Positions 27,801 to 53,189 are shown, counted from the first letter of the stretch. The stretch: 64,000 bases of DNA from Erpobdella octoculata (GCA_963978895.1 OZ022239.1:37996330-38060329); one strand, 5' to 3'. Numbers and translations: made by a program. Notes: generated by a model from the sequence alone, not told the origin.

Positions 27801-28332
27801 TTGAAGGGTTTTACAGTCAAATTTTCAATTTTTATTTTTTTGCTATACATTAAGGACCACCCTAATATATACATATATATATAAAACATATTTTTACATT
27901 ATTATAAATAAAAACTGTCTTTACTTGTAACAAAACAAAACGATAGGTATCAATAGCTCAAAAGTTTGACCTGATTGAAAAAAAACCAAAGTGATTTTTG
28001 GATTCGGCATTATAAAAATTTATTTGAAAAAACTTTAGACAATTTTTTGTTGCCTAGTGTTATAGAATGAAAAACATGAGACCTCATATGTCTCTATTTT
28101 TTGGCCTCCCTTACTAAATTTTACAATCTGCCACTGCATACAAAAACTTACTTGTCTCTTCCTGCAGATTTGTCTAAAATTTCTAGTCCCGTTATATCAA
28201 ACCACTGAATATTAACAATGATACCGATTGGGTCTATATTTCCCACCAGCTTGCAAGTCAAAACAAGGTCTTCTCCTAGGCCTTTTGTCTGTTTACCAGA
28301 CGGTATAACCATTAAGTCTTGAGAATATCCAA
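12700..28332 (-). CDS. NCAM/Fasciclin II-like cell adhesion molecule, 5 Ig + 2 FN3, GPI-type C-terminus (5'-partial)
   Basis: Fifteen minus-strand exons join in phase: 28332-28152, 26625-26483, 26415-26284, 24400-24260, 24195-24086, 23996-23831, 23760-23615, 23049-22899, 22831-22647, 20983-20878, 19510-19355, 17184-17065, 17000-16873, 15633-15426, 12824-12700, giving 731 codons and a TAG stop. Domains in order are Ig1 (about residues 5-107), Ig2 (110-199), Ig3 (200-290), Ig4 (292-390), Ig5 (392-486), FN3-1 (489-580) and FN3-2 (581-690), then a 40-residue tail. Each Ig shows its cysteine pair (for example LTCK/YSCS, SCNA/YQCK, TCLI/YVCK). Each domain is built from two exons, as in vertebrate NCAM genes. 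The tail ends in a hydrophobic run after N-S-K-T-S-D with no basic cytoplasmic part, which suggests a GPI-anchor signal. By family the product mediates homophilic adhesion at the cell surface. The signal-peptide exon lies upstream of 28332 and was not identified. A possible poly(A) signal is at 12604-12609. Assignment to NCAM/FasII rests on domain order; another IgSF-FN3 molecule is possible. Confidence 0.88.
13390..14400. repeat. Three degenerate modules of one A+T-rich repeat (family D)
   Basis: The phrase CAATCWATHTGMAAATTTAA with flanking TTTTATAATTCAC and AATGTRAAATC recurs near 13450, 14000 and 14240. Related text occurs near 21650-21900 and 47600-47690. It lies in the last intron of the NCAM-like gene. 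Its class is unknown. Confidence 0.5.
14546..14990. mobile_element. hAT MITE in the NCAM-like last intron
   Basis: Inverted termini CAGGGGCGGATCCAG and CTGGATCCGCCCCTG are perfect, and the 8-base target duplication GTTGTGAC (14538-14545, 14991-14998) is perfect. Length 445 bases with no transposase. Confidence 0.93.
15426..15633 (-). CDS. NCAM-like exon: FN3-2, second half
   Basis: GLISDTYYQLEVLALNDVG is the FN3 E-F region. The donor GTGAGA leaves one base, which combines with the last exon to give aspartate. Confidence 0.87.
16206..16244. repeat. Perfect 18-bp hairpin
   Basis: TTTGACTGGAACTACTGA and its exact reverse complement flank the 3-base loop ACC. It lies in the intron between the two last FN3-2/tail exons. 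Confidence 0.9.
16350..16765. repeat. Interspersed repeat family E, copy 1
   Basis: About 400 bases shared with 24545-24955 (same orientation) and 29440-29815 (inverted). Shared marks include ATTATGCAAATCGATTT, CTAAAGTCTATGCTGAAAGT and a GACAGACAG end. The class is unknown. Confidence 0.7.
16873..17000 (-). CDS. NCAM-like exon: FN3-2, first half
   Basis: SAPYPI starts the second FN3. Its C strand is VTWIRPETGGLPIREY, with the conserved tryptophan and proline. Confidence 0.87.
17065..17184 (-). CDS. NCAM-like exon: FN3-1, second half
   Basis: YLRPSNTYEILIRARTEIG is a textbook FN3 E-F strand signature. The exon enters and leaves in phase. Confidence 0.87.
17190..19350. other. Intron of the NCAM-like gene, mostly unrecognised
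   Basis: A GC-richer block at about 17340-17900 and family-D-like text around 18240-18900 (CAATYGATCTG) were seen. No reading frame or terminal repeat is supported. Confidence 0.35.
19355..19510 (-). CDS. NCAM-like exon: FN3-1, first half
   Basis: LPGAPQ is the typical FN3 A-strand start, followed by SLELVV. The acceptor lies about 18 bases after the end of a long tetranucleotide repeat, so polypyrimidine space is minimal. Confidence 0.83.
19528..19640. repeat. (ACAT)n microsatellite beside a splice acceptor
   Basis: About 28 near-perfect tetranucleotides. Its left edge is about 18 bases from the acceptor of the FN3-1 exon. Confidence 0.97.
19750..20824. repeat. (GAGT)n giant tetranucleotide array
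   Basis: About 1.07 kb of GAGT, with a pure core from about 19771 to 20808 (roughly 260 units) and imperfect edges (GAGTGAAT at the left, a one-base slip near 20809). On the minus strand it gives a spurious 386-codon THSL frame. Confidence 0.98.
20878..20983 (-). CDS. NCAM-like exon: Ig5, second half
   Basis: The exon encodes GDYVCKATNLIGQ, the last Ig F-G region. Its donor (GTTAGT) is only about 54 bases from the end of the giant GAGT array in the next intron. Confidence 0.87.
20990..22155. repeat. Interspersed repeat family C, copy 1, interrupted by a LINE
   Basis: The flanks match a second copy at 44265-44555: GTGAAAGTTAATTTAAAAAA and ATGCTTTTAAGATCGCT at the start, TCGTATCGTAA after the LINE, GACGATGAAAGTTTTTGTCG, and the end TGGACATCC-CGGACAAGTGA. 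A LINE tail (about 21045-21612) and family-D-like text (21640-21900) lie inside. Confidence 0.6.
21045..21612 (+). pseudogene. CR1/L2-like LINE ORF2 3' end (5'-truncated)
   Basis: The open frame (to stop at 21553) reads LVVSRLNYCNVVLAGLP, ARLVGGISRRDHITPLL, LHWLPLPERVTLKLCLLVY, RAPAYMT, RSFGKRAFAISGPGAWNQL. This is the C-terminal thumb region and tail of CR1/L2-type LINE ORF2. The 3' end is an (AAAT)n tail at 21593-21612. Frame and codons are undamaged, so the insertion is fairly young. It lies in the Ig5 intron of the NCAM-like gene, opposite in sense. Confidence 0.88.
22647..22831 (-). CDS. NCAM-like exon: Ig5, first half
   Basis: VPRFSP starts Ig5, the cysteine is in NLTCLIF and the core tryptophan in IDWYRLG. 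The donor GTAAAT follows CAG. Confidence 0.87.
22899..23049 (-). CDS. NCAM-like exon: Ig4, second half
   Basis: The exon encodes DDTANYTCIARNRGG, a standard Ig F-G strand region. A single leftover base joins the next exon in phase. Confidence 0.85.
23615..23760 (-). CDS. NCAM-like exon: Ig4, first half
   Basis: VPPKIFSV starts the domain and the cysteine is in SLVCLTY. Tyrosine (MTYKKA) stands at the usual tryptophan position. Confidence 0.83.
23831..23996 (-). CDS. NCAM-like exon: Ig3, second half
   Basis: The exon encodes the canonical EDAGSYQCKA motif and ends in a G-strand KLNVV. It has clean splice sites on both sides. Confidence 0.87.
24086..24195 (-). CDS. NCAM-like exon: Ig3, first half
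   Basis: VPPKIVSF marks the Ig3 start. The B-strand cysteine is in SFSCNAT. The usual C-strand tryptophan is replaced by phenylalanine (KFDFNK). Confidence 0.8.
24260..24400 (-). CDS. NCAM-like exon: Ig2, second half
   Basis: The exon opens with a glycine-rich GGGR and encodes the F-strand NGLYECSAEI. The phase matches both neighbouring exons. Confidence 0.82.
24545..24955. repeat. Interspersed repeat family E, copy 2
   Basis: Same orientation and nearly full length relative to 16350-16765. It lies in the intron within Ig2. Confidence 0.7.
25230..26036 (+). pseudogene. hAT transposase C-terminus and 3' end
   Basis: 25440-25510 reads SSDERSFSTLQRVRP, then after a frame break 25505-25643 reads GMTENIPVGLALLNVNGDIP and VEHVIERFANLENRKLGF and a stop. 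This is the hAT dimerisation domain. The element ends about 390 bases later with GATCCGCCACTG (inverted CAGTGGCGGATC) at 26036. The catalytic part and left terminus are missing. It lies in an intron of the NCAM-like gene. Confidence 0.8.
26037..26103. mobile_element. Second, isolated hAT-type terminus
   Basis: A further end (CTGGATCTGCCACTG) occurs right after the first. It suggests nested or tandem hAT insertions. Confidence 0.4.
26284..26415 (-). CDS. NCAM-like exon: Ig2, first half
   Basis: The exon reads EITIENAPSEQ, then the cysteine in TILCKV and the tryptophan in VFWRFKG. The N-A-P stretch between Ig1 and Ig2 resembles the same boundary in NCAM proteins. Confidence 0.8.
26483..26625 (-). 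CDS. NCAM-like exon: Ig1, second half
   Basis: The exon encodes the F-strand motif AGTYSCSAV and the strand leading to Ig2. The 3' boundary is uncertain by a few bases: a donor at 26489 would break the frame into the next exon, so GTTGTT at 26479-26482 was preferred. Confidence 0.75.
26640..27556. other. Ig1 intron, unrecognised frames
   Basis: Frames at 26653-26949 plus and 27107-26883 minus are open but match no family I know. They could be transposon remains. Confidence 0.3.
27557..28136. mobile_element. Probable hAT-type non-autonomous element
   Basis: The termini CAGAGTCGGATTG and CAATCTGCCACTG pair at about 10 of 13 positions. The expected 8-base duplication is not matched (CCATCTGT versus CATACAAA), so the two ends may come from different copies. 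Confidence 0.42.
28152..28332 (-). CDS. NCAM-like exon: Ig1, first half
   Basis: The first exon seen enters with two bases of a split codon. It carries the B-strand cysteine (VLTCKLV) and the core tryptophan (IQWFD). The acceptor is TTTCAAG and the donor is GTAAGT. The preceding signal-peptide exon is missing from this model. Confidence 0.82.
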
Positions 28333-29430
28333 CTTGAAAAAAATATTTTGATTATTTTGTTTATTTGTAAAAGTTTGATGTTACATTTGGCAATTAACTA
28401 ATAACTTAGTTATAATGTCATGTGTTTAAAAAAAATTGATTTTAACTCCCTACCATATAGATAGCTTATAGAAAAATATATCATTTTCCATGCCATATTT
28501 GACAAGATAAGCATATGTTCTTTTTTCTACAAAACACAACCTAAAAGGATTTTTAAACGTGTTAAAATAAAATTAAAAACAAATGAGGTCAAATAGACAA
28601 ATCAGAAAATTGCTTACTTTAAATTTTTTTATAGCTTTGATACCAAAACATAACAAACACAATGCCATATATTTTGTCTTTAATTATTTAATAATTCGCT
28701 TTCAATTGTAAATAAATCTTTTAATCTTGTATGTAAAAATACATTTATTCAAAATAATGCGAAACTAACTTAAAGATTTGAATTCAGTTTAAAAAATTAT
28801 TAGTTTTATCTATTTAAAAAGCAACAAAGTTGAATATTAAGTTCTTCACCTGTAATTAAATAAAATATTTTGCTTCTGGCATAATTGACATGTGTGGCAC
28901 TCAACAACAAAATAAGCGATTTGTTATTTGTTACCTTGAGAAAAACCGATTCGTATTTCGAGCAATTTCATTAACAATTAAATAGAATAAATTAAGTAAA
29001 GTTATGCCAAAATGTATACCTTTTAACTTAAGTTCAGGTAAAATTTGTTTACGCACGGCACACTGGCTTCACGCATGACTAATCAGATACAGGTAAAATG
29101 CGTGAATGGACACGTTTTTTTTAAATAAACCAGAAATAACTTGCAATAAATAGCTAAACATTTTCAAAAATCTAATATTTCATTTTTTGCATTTAAAAAA
29201 ACATCGATAATTAAATTTAATCTAACGTAGAAAGTGAAACTGAAGATGAGAAGTTCATTCCAATTCAGTACAGTCGAAGTTAAGCTGGCTTACATCGCCG
29301 TCCATTTTCATTCTATGTGTCTTTATTCCATTCATAACCATGTTTTTATCCCTACTCATCTCAATCACTTCTTTAAAATTCATCCAAGCCCCCTCACTGT
29401 TTTCTTCCTTTTTCACCTTATTTCTATTAG
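28333..29430. other. Region upstream of the first NCAM-like exon seen
   Basis: The signal-peptide exon should lie here or further right. A minus ATG near 28696 gives MALCLLCFGIKA and a GTAAGC donor, but it does not join in phase to 28332. Nothing firmer was found. Confidence 0.3.
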
Positions 29431-29439
29431 TTTTGTTTT

Positions 29440-29815
29440 TACAAACTTTTGTTTAACTTGACCTCTCTGTCGTCAAAATTTTTGAATTGATTTTCACCAA
29501 CTTTTAGGTAAGTTAGAACTTTGAAACTTTCAGCATAGACTTTAGCCACCCACCAAAACAATATTCAATATTTTCCGATGTGATTTAATCAGCATATCAA
29601 ATAATTTCAATATTTATTTTGTAACGCATTTAAATAAACTTTTAGGTAATCATGACTATGACAAAAACTTTGTAAAATGTTGACTTAAGTATTAATAGTT
29701 GACAATGGTAAAACTATTATTGCATTTAGAAATCGATTTGCACAATTTAAAAAAATTATAAAAGTGTGTTTTTAAAAAACTTTGTTTTTATAACTTTCCT
29801 TTGTTCTATTCTCAT
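29440..29815. repeat. Interspersed repeat family E, copy 3 (inverted)
   Basis: Inverted relative to 16350 and 24545, with ACTTTCAGCATAGACTTTAG and AAATCGATTTGCA. Confidence 0.68.
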
Positions 29816-29974
29816 TTCATATTCTTCTTAATATTTTTTTATTAAAGTTTTCATTAATGAACGACAATAAATAATAACAATTCCAAATTAAACAGTAAAA
29901 AAATTTTTTTTTAATTTGGGTGAAATACTGAGAAAGCTAAAACAACAGATTTGTAAATTGCGTTTAGAGTATAG

Positions 29975-30230
29975 ATCATAGTTGTCCAGCCTTTTTGTTT
30001 AGGGGCCACATCAACAGATAACAAAAATGTTGGTTGGTAGGAAATAACATAATAAATAAAACTAAAAATACAAAAACTAAACTTTTATAAATTTAATAAA
30101 TATAATTATGTTTAATTATCTTATTTAATAATTATAATTTTGAAAAGTTTGTTAAAAAAAAACAACCCACATGTCAGACTAACAGATTTTTTGTCTGAGA
30201 GGTCACAACTGTTTTCTTCGAGTAACTTTC
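29975..30230. mobile_element. Possible hAT-like terminus
   Basis: TGTCCAGCCTTTTTGTTTAG then GGGGCCACAT resembles the terminal text of several animal hAT families. Only one end is seen. Confidence 0.3.
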
Positions 30231-30332
30231 AGCTGGAACTCCTTGACGCAGGAAGCATTGGACGCGTGTTCGGTGAATGTTTTTAAAGATCCTCTTACTC
30301 TGTTTTGCTGCAGTATGATTCGTCAGCACAGA

Positions 30333-30378
30333 TAGGCCTGATGCAGCACCTATTGATGAAAAGGTGCTGCATTAGGCC
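30333..30378. repeat. Short inverted repeat
   Basis: AGGCCTGATGCAGCACCT pairs with AGGTGCTGCATTAGGCC across a 10-base loop, with one mismatch. Confidence 0.75.
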
Positions 30379-30828
30379 AACAAGGATTTTGGTATCTAGG
30401 AAATAACATTCCTAATAGAAATGAGTCTCTTGAATTTAATTATAATCTTCATTTTGACCTATCAGGTCACGTTTTTAAGTTATTAAAAATTTTAGGTTTG
30501 CGTGTGTAGGCCACGCTTTTATAAGTTCAGGTGTGAGTTAATGTCCATGGAAATTAAGTTTTTATTTGATTCAATGTCTATATTTATTTCTCTGTGTATG
30601 TAAATCAACAGCAGTTAGTTTTTTATTGACAGAACATCCCTTATTTTGTTGAAAGAGCTTATTTGGTCTGTTTTGTAGTCAAACTGGGAGACCAAGATTA
30701 ATGCTGTGAACCATAAAAGCTGCAAACTTTTTACAGGTTTGATGTACCAGTGGTATGACGGAAACTCATAAATCTCGTCAATAACTGCAAAATGTGTACT
30801 CTAAATTTGGAATGTATTAACCAAAAGT

Positions 30829-31343
30829 CCAGATAGCAAATAAAAACGGGCCGGCGCATGGAGAACGTCGGAAATAACGGCAAAATACGACTGAGTGCTG
30901 TACATGCACGCCCCTGCACCGTTTCGTAGTAGGTATAACGGCAAGATATTGCCGACTGTCAGACATAATGTTAATTTTGTCATTTATTAATTATTATGTA
31001 TCGTATTATTAATCAAAAAAAAATTTAATTTTAATAAAAAAAGAAAGGAAAATATTTATAAAAAATAATTTCTTTTGACAACATATTCACATCATTTTAC
31101 CGTAAAATGGTTTACGAGCAACCATCCGCTTCACAATAAAAAAATGAATATTGACTATTAATTATACTTATAGTAAATATATTTAATTATTGGACAAATG
31201 GACATTCACGCATGCACCTTCCAGGCATGCACATTACTTGAAACTACTAAAGTTAATTTGATATTGCAACAAATGGCAAAGAGGAATGAAGACATCAAAG
31301 CAATTCTTAAATTATTAAGCAATATCAATGTGGACATGTGGTG

Positions 31344-31374
<31 letters not shown>

Positions 31375-31671
31375 TTTTAATAAATTTGTTATGATTTTAA
31401 TAAAATGTACAAACAAAAAATAAGTTGAATTGATTCTGTTCCAACATTACGATCATCTGCCGGCGCAGCTACTTAAAATAGGGGCCGGTGCTGGTTTGAT
31501 TACGAATAAGAATAAGCAAACTTGAAATACGGGCCGACGCCGGTTTGACGATTACGGGCCGGCATCGGAAATTTTTTCACATCCGCTCCCGGCTTGTAGC
31601 AGCAAAACGTCATCACGCCGCCATCGATGCCTGCATTCGGCCAAAATTTTCCCGTAAAATTTTGCTATCTG
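30829..31671. mobile_element. CpG-rich TIR element of unknown superfamily
   Basis: The termini CCAGATAGCAAATAAAAACG and (inverted) CCAGATAGCAAAATTTTACG match, and GGGCCGGC-type sequence lies near both ends. The interior is A+T-rich with a short AT run at 31342-31365. No clear target duplication or transposase was seen. Confidence 0.5.
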
Positions 31672-31998
31672 GGAAAACGCTAGTGTATCTCAAACTTGCA
31701 TTGTTTTATTAGAATGGTTCAACACAGCGAGAAGCTCTTGTTCCTATTTTTAATGTCTTTCCTTATCTGAATTTACCTTCAACCAGCAAAGATTCATCAA
31801 ACCTTTTCAATCGAAACCATAACTCAATTATTTTTATAGGTAAAACTGAATTATCATGTTTGTTACTTGAACTTCCCGCAAAATTCTGCAGAACCGTTGG
31901 AATATCAACGGGAAAAAACAAATCTTGCAGAGATTAGTGTCTGAATAAACCACTGTGCTAGGAATAGCTAGCCACAATAAACAAATATTGCTCTATTT

Positions 31999-32110
31999 CA
32001 GGCATGCACAACATACGGCCCGCGGGCCAAATCCGGCCCGCCAACTGATTTTATACGGCCCTCGAAGGATTTTGAGAAAATTAATTTAATTAGGCCCTCC
32101 GTGGCTTTTA
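31999..32110. mobile_element. hAT-like terminus with GGCCCGCGGGCC palindrome
   Basis: CAGGCATGCACAACATACGG followed by CCCGCGGGCC and a second CGGCCCGCC is typical of one large class of animal hAT ends. The other end is not found. Confidence 0.5.
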
Positions 32111-33654
32111 GAAAGTTAAATGAATATCTGTTAGTGTAAACGTTTCCGAATTAGCTTGCTAGCAATTCGTAACGTTGAAGCTTGAAGTTATTTATAGGAC
32201 AATATTTCTCGAATTATAATTCCGGCTTAGTACTTCTTTTGCACTGACTCAATCTAACAATATCTCACGTTTTAAAAATCTCTTGATTCTAACAACTCTT
32301 TTTATTCTATTAGATAACTTTTGTCAACTTGTCTAAATACAGAGTCTATTTTTTAAAACTCGCTCTCTAATCACGAACTCTAACTCTTCATCAAAAACTG
32401 ACTGACTCAATAGTACAAAAAACCACTAGTTTGAGATCAAATATAAATGATATGTGCAGTGAGAAAAGGTGTCAAATGTCACATTGATAATGGGAAAATA
32501 AGTCATTAAGATGACAAAATAAATTTTTATTAACATTAATAAAACTATTTTTTGTTTTCAATGAAACTGTTATTACAAACTTTTATTTAGGTTACAATCT
32601 CTGTTTGTGTGTGTGTGTCTTTCTCTGAACGCAAATCTTGCAAGTTTTTACTTTGCGACGGACAAAAAAGGTTTCATCAGGACATCAAGGATATTGAAAC
32701 TTGGTACCATGAATGTGGGATGCTGTGATGATGGCAGACTATTGGTGGTGTTTAAATACGAAACTGCTGCTGCCCATCAGTCATAGTCTACAAAGAAGTG
32801 AAAATTTATTCCTTGAATTTACTGGCAAAAATATCTGTTTAAATGTTTATCAACTTGTTTTTTAATTGGGCTGTGTTTGCTTGTTTGTGAACTATGTTCA
32901 CTGTATGGTTTCATATCATATGTCTTTTAAATCAATTAATTGTTAGGTTGCAAAAAAGGTCTGCTTTAATTTTCCTAACAAAAATTTAATGAGAATACAG
33001 AATTAGTGAAAAAACTTCACCTGCTAGAGAAAAACTAAAATCATTTCGAATTCAGCATGGAAAATTGAAAATTACATAAGAATCCGTTGAAATATTCCAA
33101 ACACCAAGCAAAAAAAATTTTTGTTGCCCAGCGATACTATTTTAATGACTATTTTTTACAACGTTTTTATTACCGTGTTTCCACTCCTGTTTGTCTGTCC
33201 GCAAAATTACAACTTTTCTAACTCAAAATTTTACCACAGATAGATCTTGGATGACTGTGCATGATTCAATTATCACCAATATAAACTCTATAGTTAGATT
33301 AGCCAAAATAAATTAAATAAACAGTTAACAAAACAAGAAATTCTTGGATTAATCCTTGGATTAACACAAAATCCTTAGATTTAAACAAAAATAAGATCCT
33401 CTCGGAACACATTTAAATTTTGAGAATCCGTTACAACATAATTTCTGTTAGCGCTGGTGTTTGTCCATATGTTTGTGTTTGTTTGTGTTGAGTCTAAAAT
33501 GCCTCACCTCCACGCGGTTAGACCTGGCAATATGGAAAACAATTAAGCAATTTTGTAATTAATGAATTTTCTTATGTACAATAAAAGTAATATAAAAATT
33601 ATTATAGAAATGAAATTTTCGATATCCTCTATGATTTTACACTTAGACTAAAAG
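32111..33654. other. Intergenic A+T-rich DNA
   Basis: A short GT run at 32604-32615 and text loosely like family D near 33180-33320. No gene is supported. Confidence 0.35.
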
Positions 33655-33945
33655 GAATAAAATAAATAGAGATAGAATTTTTTTTTAAAAACCACGTTTT
33701 TATAAGTGGACTAAAAAGAAGAAAATAATTTTTTCCCAGAATTGTGTTGGAAAATTCTTTAACTAAAAACTTTGGGCGGGCACTTATGAGGTGTTTGGTA
33801 TAAAAATTAAAGATTTATAATTTAGAGGAAAAAGACGTTTTTAATCACAGAATTTTCCAACACAATTCTGGGGAAAAAATTTCTTCTTTTTAGTCCACTT
33901 ATAAAGAAGTGGTTTTTAAAAATCTTTTTTACCTCTATTTTTCTT
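33655..33945. mobile_element. Foldback MITE 2
   Basis: Two inverted arms of about 100 bases carry CCCAGAATTGTGTTGGAAAA on the left and TTTTCCAACACAATTCTGGG on the right, then TATAAGTGGACTAAAAAGAA mirrored outside. The centre is about 75 bases. It is unrelated to foldback MITE 1. Confidence 0.8.
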
Positions 33946-34346
33946 GTTTTTTCAGCCATTTTTGTTATTTTAAAATTCTTTATTTAACTTCACCGCCGGT
34001 CCTGCTTGCTCGATTTTTTGCTTGCGTGTTTGATTGTTTGCTCGAATGTTTGCAAACCTTGAAATAGAAAATTAATTAACTTTCCGTCATATAATCGAGC
34101 TGAAAACTGAAATATAAGCTCGCTCTTTATGACAATGCATTCTATTAAAGTTTGCAAACTTTTTGAAAAAAAATTAATTAAAAATAATAAGTATCTAAGT
34201 TTGAAAACAAACAAAATACAATTAGATGAGTGTTTACATATATAAATTTAAAAAATGTAATTTTATAAAAAAAAATTATTTGCAAATTCAGAACTATAAG
34301 GAATTTGTTAGGACATAAGGACAAGTGAAAGTTAATAAAAGTATGC

Positions 34347-34540
34347 AGTGGCGTGGCTAGCATGGGTGACACCCCGGTGGATATCGATAGTGTCACCCCT
34401 CAAAAACGGTTAAAATCAACATTCAGTAAAAAAAATAGGTAAGCGTGAAGCGTCTGATTTTAATAAAACAACTTAAATAAACATTTGAAAAATTATAAGT
34501 CATTGATTATCAAATTAAACAACTATTAATCAAGTACTTA
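34347..34540. mobile_element. Single hAT-like terminus
   Basis: CAGTGGCGTGGCTAGCATGG and a GGTGACACCCCGG stretch resemble hAT ends. No partner terminus was found. Confidence 0.35.
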
Positions 34541-34559
34541 GACATATTTAGAAGAAGCT

Positions 34560-34924
<365 letters not shown>

Positions 34925-35264
34925 TAGACCTGTCAAAAATTACTGAATTTTTGCAATAATACCAAATTGTTACAGTTTTTCTAACAATTTAAGTTATCCT
35001 GAGATTGAATATTATATACTTTTTAAATATAACTATTTAAAAAAATCTGTAATTACAGTGCCACGTAACATACCTACATATCAGACATAAGAAATTATGT
35101 ATGTTGATTATAATAATACTTACTAATAAGAAAGAAGTAACTATACAACTACTTTAGTTTTTAATGATACTTATTATATAATGACAGACTCCCATGCAAA
35201 CAATCCAGCACGCAGCCATGCACAAAGAATGTTGAGAAAAACATGGCTTTTTATTCTTTTACCA

Positions 35265-35460
35265 AGCCTCCTATCCCCGCTCACGTTTTCTCTCCCGTTC
35301 CCGGTCGCTTTTCCGCTCCCGATCCATTTTCCGTTCCCGGTAGCTTTACCGTTCCCGGTCGCTTTCCCGCTCCCGGTCACTTTTCTGTTCCCAGTCGCAT
35401 TCCCGTTTGCTTTCCCGTTTCCGTTTATTTTCTCTTTGCCATTCTTTCCTATTTTTACCA
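35265..35460 (-). repeat. Helitron-type minisatellite fragment
   Basis: The minus strand repeats CGGGAACGG/AAAGCGACCGGGA in the same style as 54010-54180. There is no hairpin or CTAG end here. Confidence 0.75.
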
Positions 35461-35880
35461 ATGCTTTTATTAACTCGTCGTCTCTGTTTCAAATCTTGCA
35501 ATCAATTTTTAAGTCACTTCCTGATGATAGATTTTTTTCAAATTTTGCATACATGCTCAAAATAGAAGACAATGCAATATTCAATTATTAGTTTTACAAT
35601 AAGTCAATTAATTTAGTTAATTTTAATTAATTTCGATATTTTGATATAATTAAGATATTTCGACTTTAATATAAAATAAAAGAGTAATATAAGAAAAAAT
35701 TGATTGCAAAATTTGTGTTTTAATTACATATAAGAGCATTGGTTTTAAAAATTCGTTTTTAATTTACTTGTTTAGCCTTCAAAATGTAAAATAGATTTAA
35801 TAAAACTGGCTAAACGTTGCTTGAAGCCTTCAAACGTTGTTACGTAAACAAAAGTTTTATTTTATTACGCAATTACCTTT
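35440..35880. repeat. Repeat family F, copy 1
   Basis: ACTCGTCGTCTCTGTTT, GTCACTTCCTGATGATAGAT and TTGCATACATGCTCAAAATA are shared with 51055-51590 in the same orientation. Confidence 0.75.
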
Positions 35881-35933
35881 TATGGTCCAGCAGTTTAGAT
35901 TTCTATAAAAGACAAACAGACTCAATAACACTC

Positions 35934-35937
<4 letters not shown>

Positions 35938-36003
<66 letters not shown>
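35938..36003. repeat. (TA)n microsatellite
   Basis: The AT array in unit 2 of the local duplication, about half as long as its counterpart in unit 1. Confidence 0.97.
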
Positions 36004-36005
<2 letters not shown>

Positions 36006-36414
36006 AAGATAGGCTAGTGATAACCTGTCAAAAATTACTGAATTTTTGCAATATTACCAAATTGTTGAAGTTTTTCTAACAATTTAAGTTATCCTGTTAT
36101 TGAATATTATAAAATTTTTCAATATAACTATTTAAAAAAATCTGTGATTACAGTGCCACGTAACATAGTTATGAGAAATTCAAACAAACATATCAGACTT
36201 AAGAAATTATGTATGTTGATTATATTAATAATTACTAATAAGAAAAAGTAACTATACAACTACTTTAGTTTTTAATGGTACTTATTATAGAACTCCTGGC
36301 TATGACAGACTCCCTTGCAAAAAATCCAACACGCAGCCATGCATAAAGAATGTTTCGAAAACCCTGGCTTTTTAGTATTTTACCAAGCCCCACTAACTGA
36401 GCCAATTTCAAATT

Positions 36415-36420
36415 TATTTG
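36415..36420 (-). promoter_or_regulatory. Possible SRP68 poly(A) signal
   Basis: AATAAA on the minus strand about 145 bases past the SRP68 stop codon. Confidence 0.4.
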
Positions 36421-36561
36421 AAAAAAACGAATGAGATCGATTTCATCGTTTAATTTCAATCTTTATCCACAACCAAATTAAATAATTTTTCACTCCAAAA
36501 TAATCCCAAAATTATTAAGATAATTACAGGAAAATAGGCAAATCAATGGGAATGCAAACTA

Positions 36562-52496
<15,935 letters not shown>

Positions 52497-52774
52497 ATTT
52501 AAGAAATAGCTTACAGAATTCTTTATCTCAAAAACAATATTTATGGGGCAGACACAACACAAGTTGCATCTCCGCTCAACAATAACCATACAATGAAATA
52601 TAAGTTATAACGTTGTTTTTTTTTTCAATACGTCTGTCGCAAGCTTTAGAGAAATCAACTAGCAAAGTTTATTAAAAATAATTAATTGTATTTTTTCGGT
52701 GCTAATGGACTTTTTAAAACGTGGCCCTCACTTTGACACGTCCAGAACAGAACCTTCAACCTGCAGCCAGGTAG

Positions 52775-53010
52775 AGAGTAGAGTAGAGATGGGAATCGAA
52801 CGCAGAATTGAAAGTTCGAGTTCGGTTCGGTTCGACCGTCTTCAAGTTCCAGTTCGGGTTCGGTCATCTTTGGGTTCGAGTTCGGTCGCCTTTGAGTTCG
52901 AGTTTGGTTCGAGTTCGACTTCTGTTGGATTCGAGTTTTACTTTTATATTAATTGCGTTCGAGTGTGTCCGTAATCGAGCCATTAAAATTTGTTCGAGTT
53001 TAGTTTGAAA
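52775..53010 (+). repeat. Degenerate GTTCGAGTTCGG minisatellite behind a hAT-like end
   Basis: TAGAGATGGGAATCGAACG resembles a hAT terminus. It is followed by about 200 bases of GTTCGAG/GTTCGGTTCG variants, which give a false RVRSSLGSSS frame. No second terminus was found. Confidence 0.5.
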
Positions 53011-53189
53011 TGTGATGCTTATACTCGAGTTAAGTTCATTTTTTTAATTAATTTCACCCACAATCTAAACTAATTTTAAAGTACACTAATTCAAACAACA
53101 TTTATTGAAAGGGTTTGAAGAAGCTTGATAATTGTTGACATGAGGGAGGGAGAGTTCAAGATAAATTGACGTCAACAAAAAAACTTACG

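Noticed and set aside
28638..28696. Signal-peptide exon for the NCAM-like gene (MALCLLCFGIKA)
   Set aside because: It ends in phase 0, while the exon at 28332 needs a phase-1 donor; joining them gives an early stop.
35174..35461. Glycine/asparagine-rich protein (NGKATGNGK repeats)
   Set aside because: It is the Helitron minisatellite read on the minus strand.
52497..52589. N-terminal extension of SRP68 to an upstream ATG at 52589
   Set aside because: The extra residues are cysteine-rich and unlike any SRP68 leader. The internal ATG at 52496 gives an ordinary acidic N-terminus.
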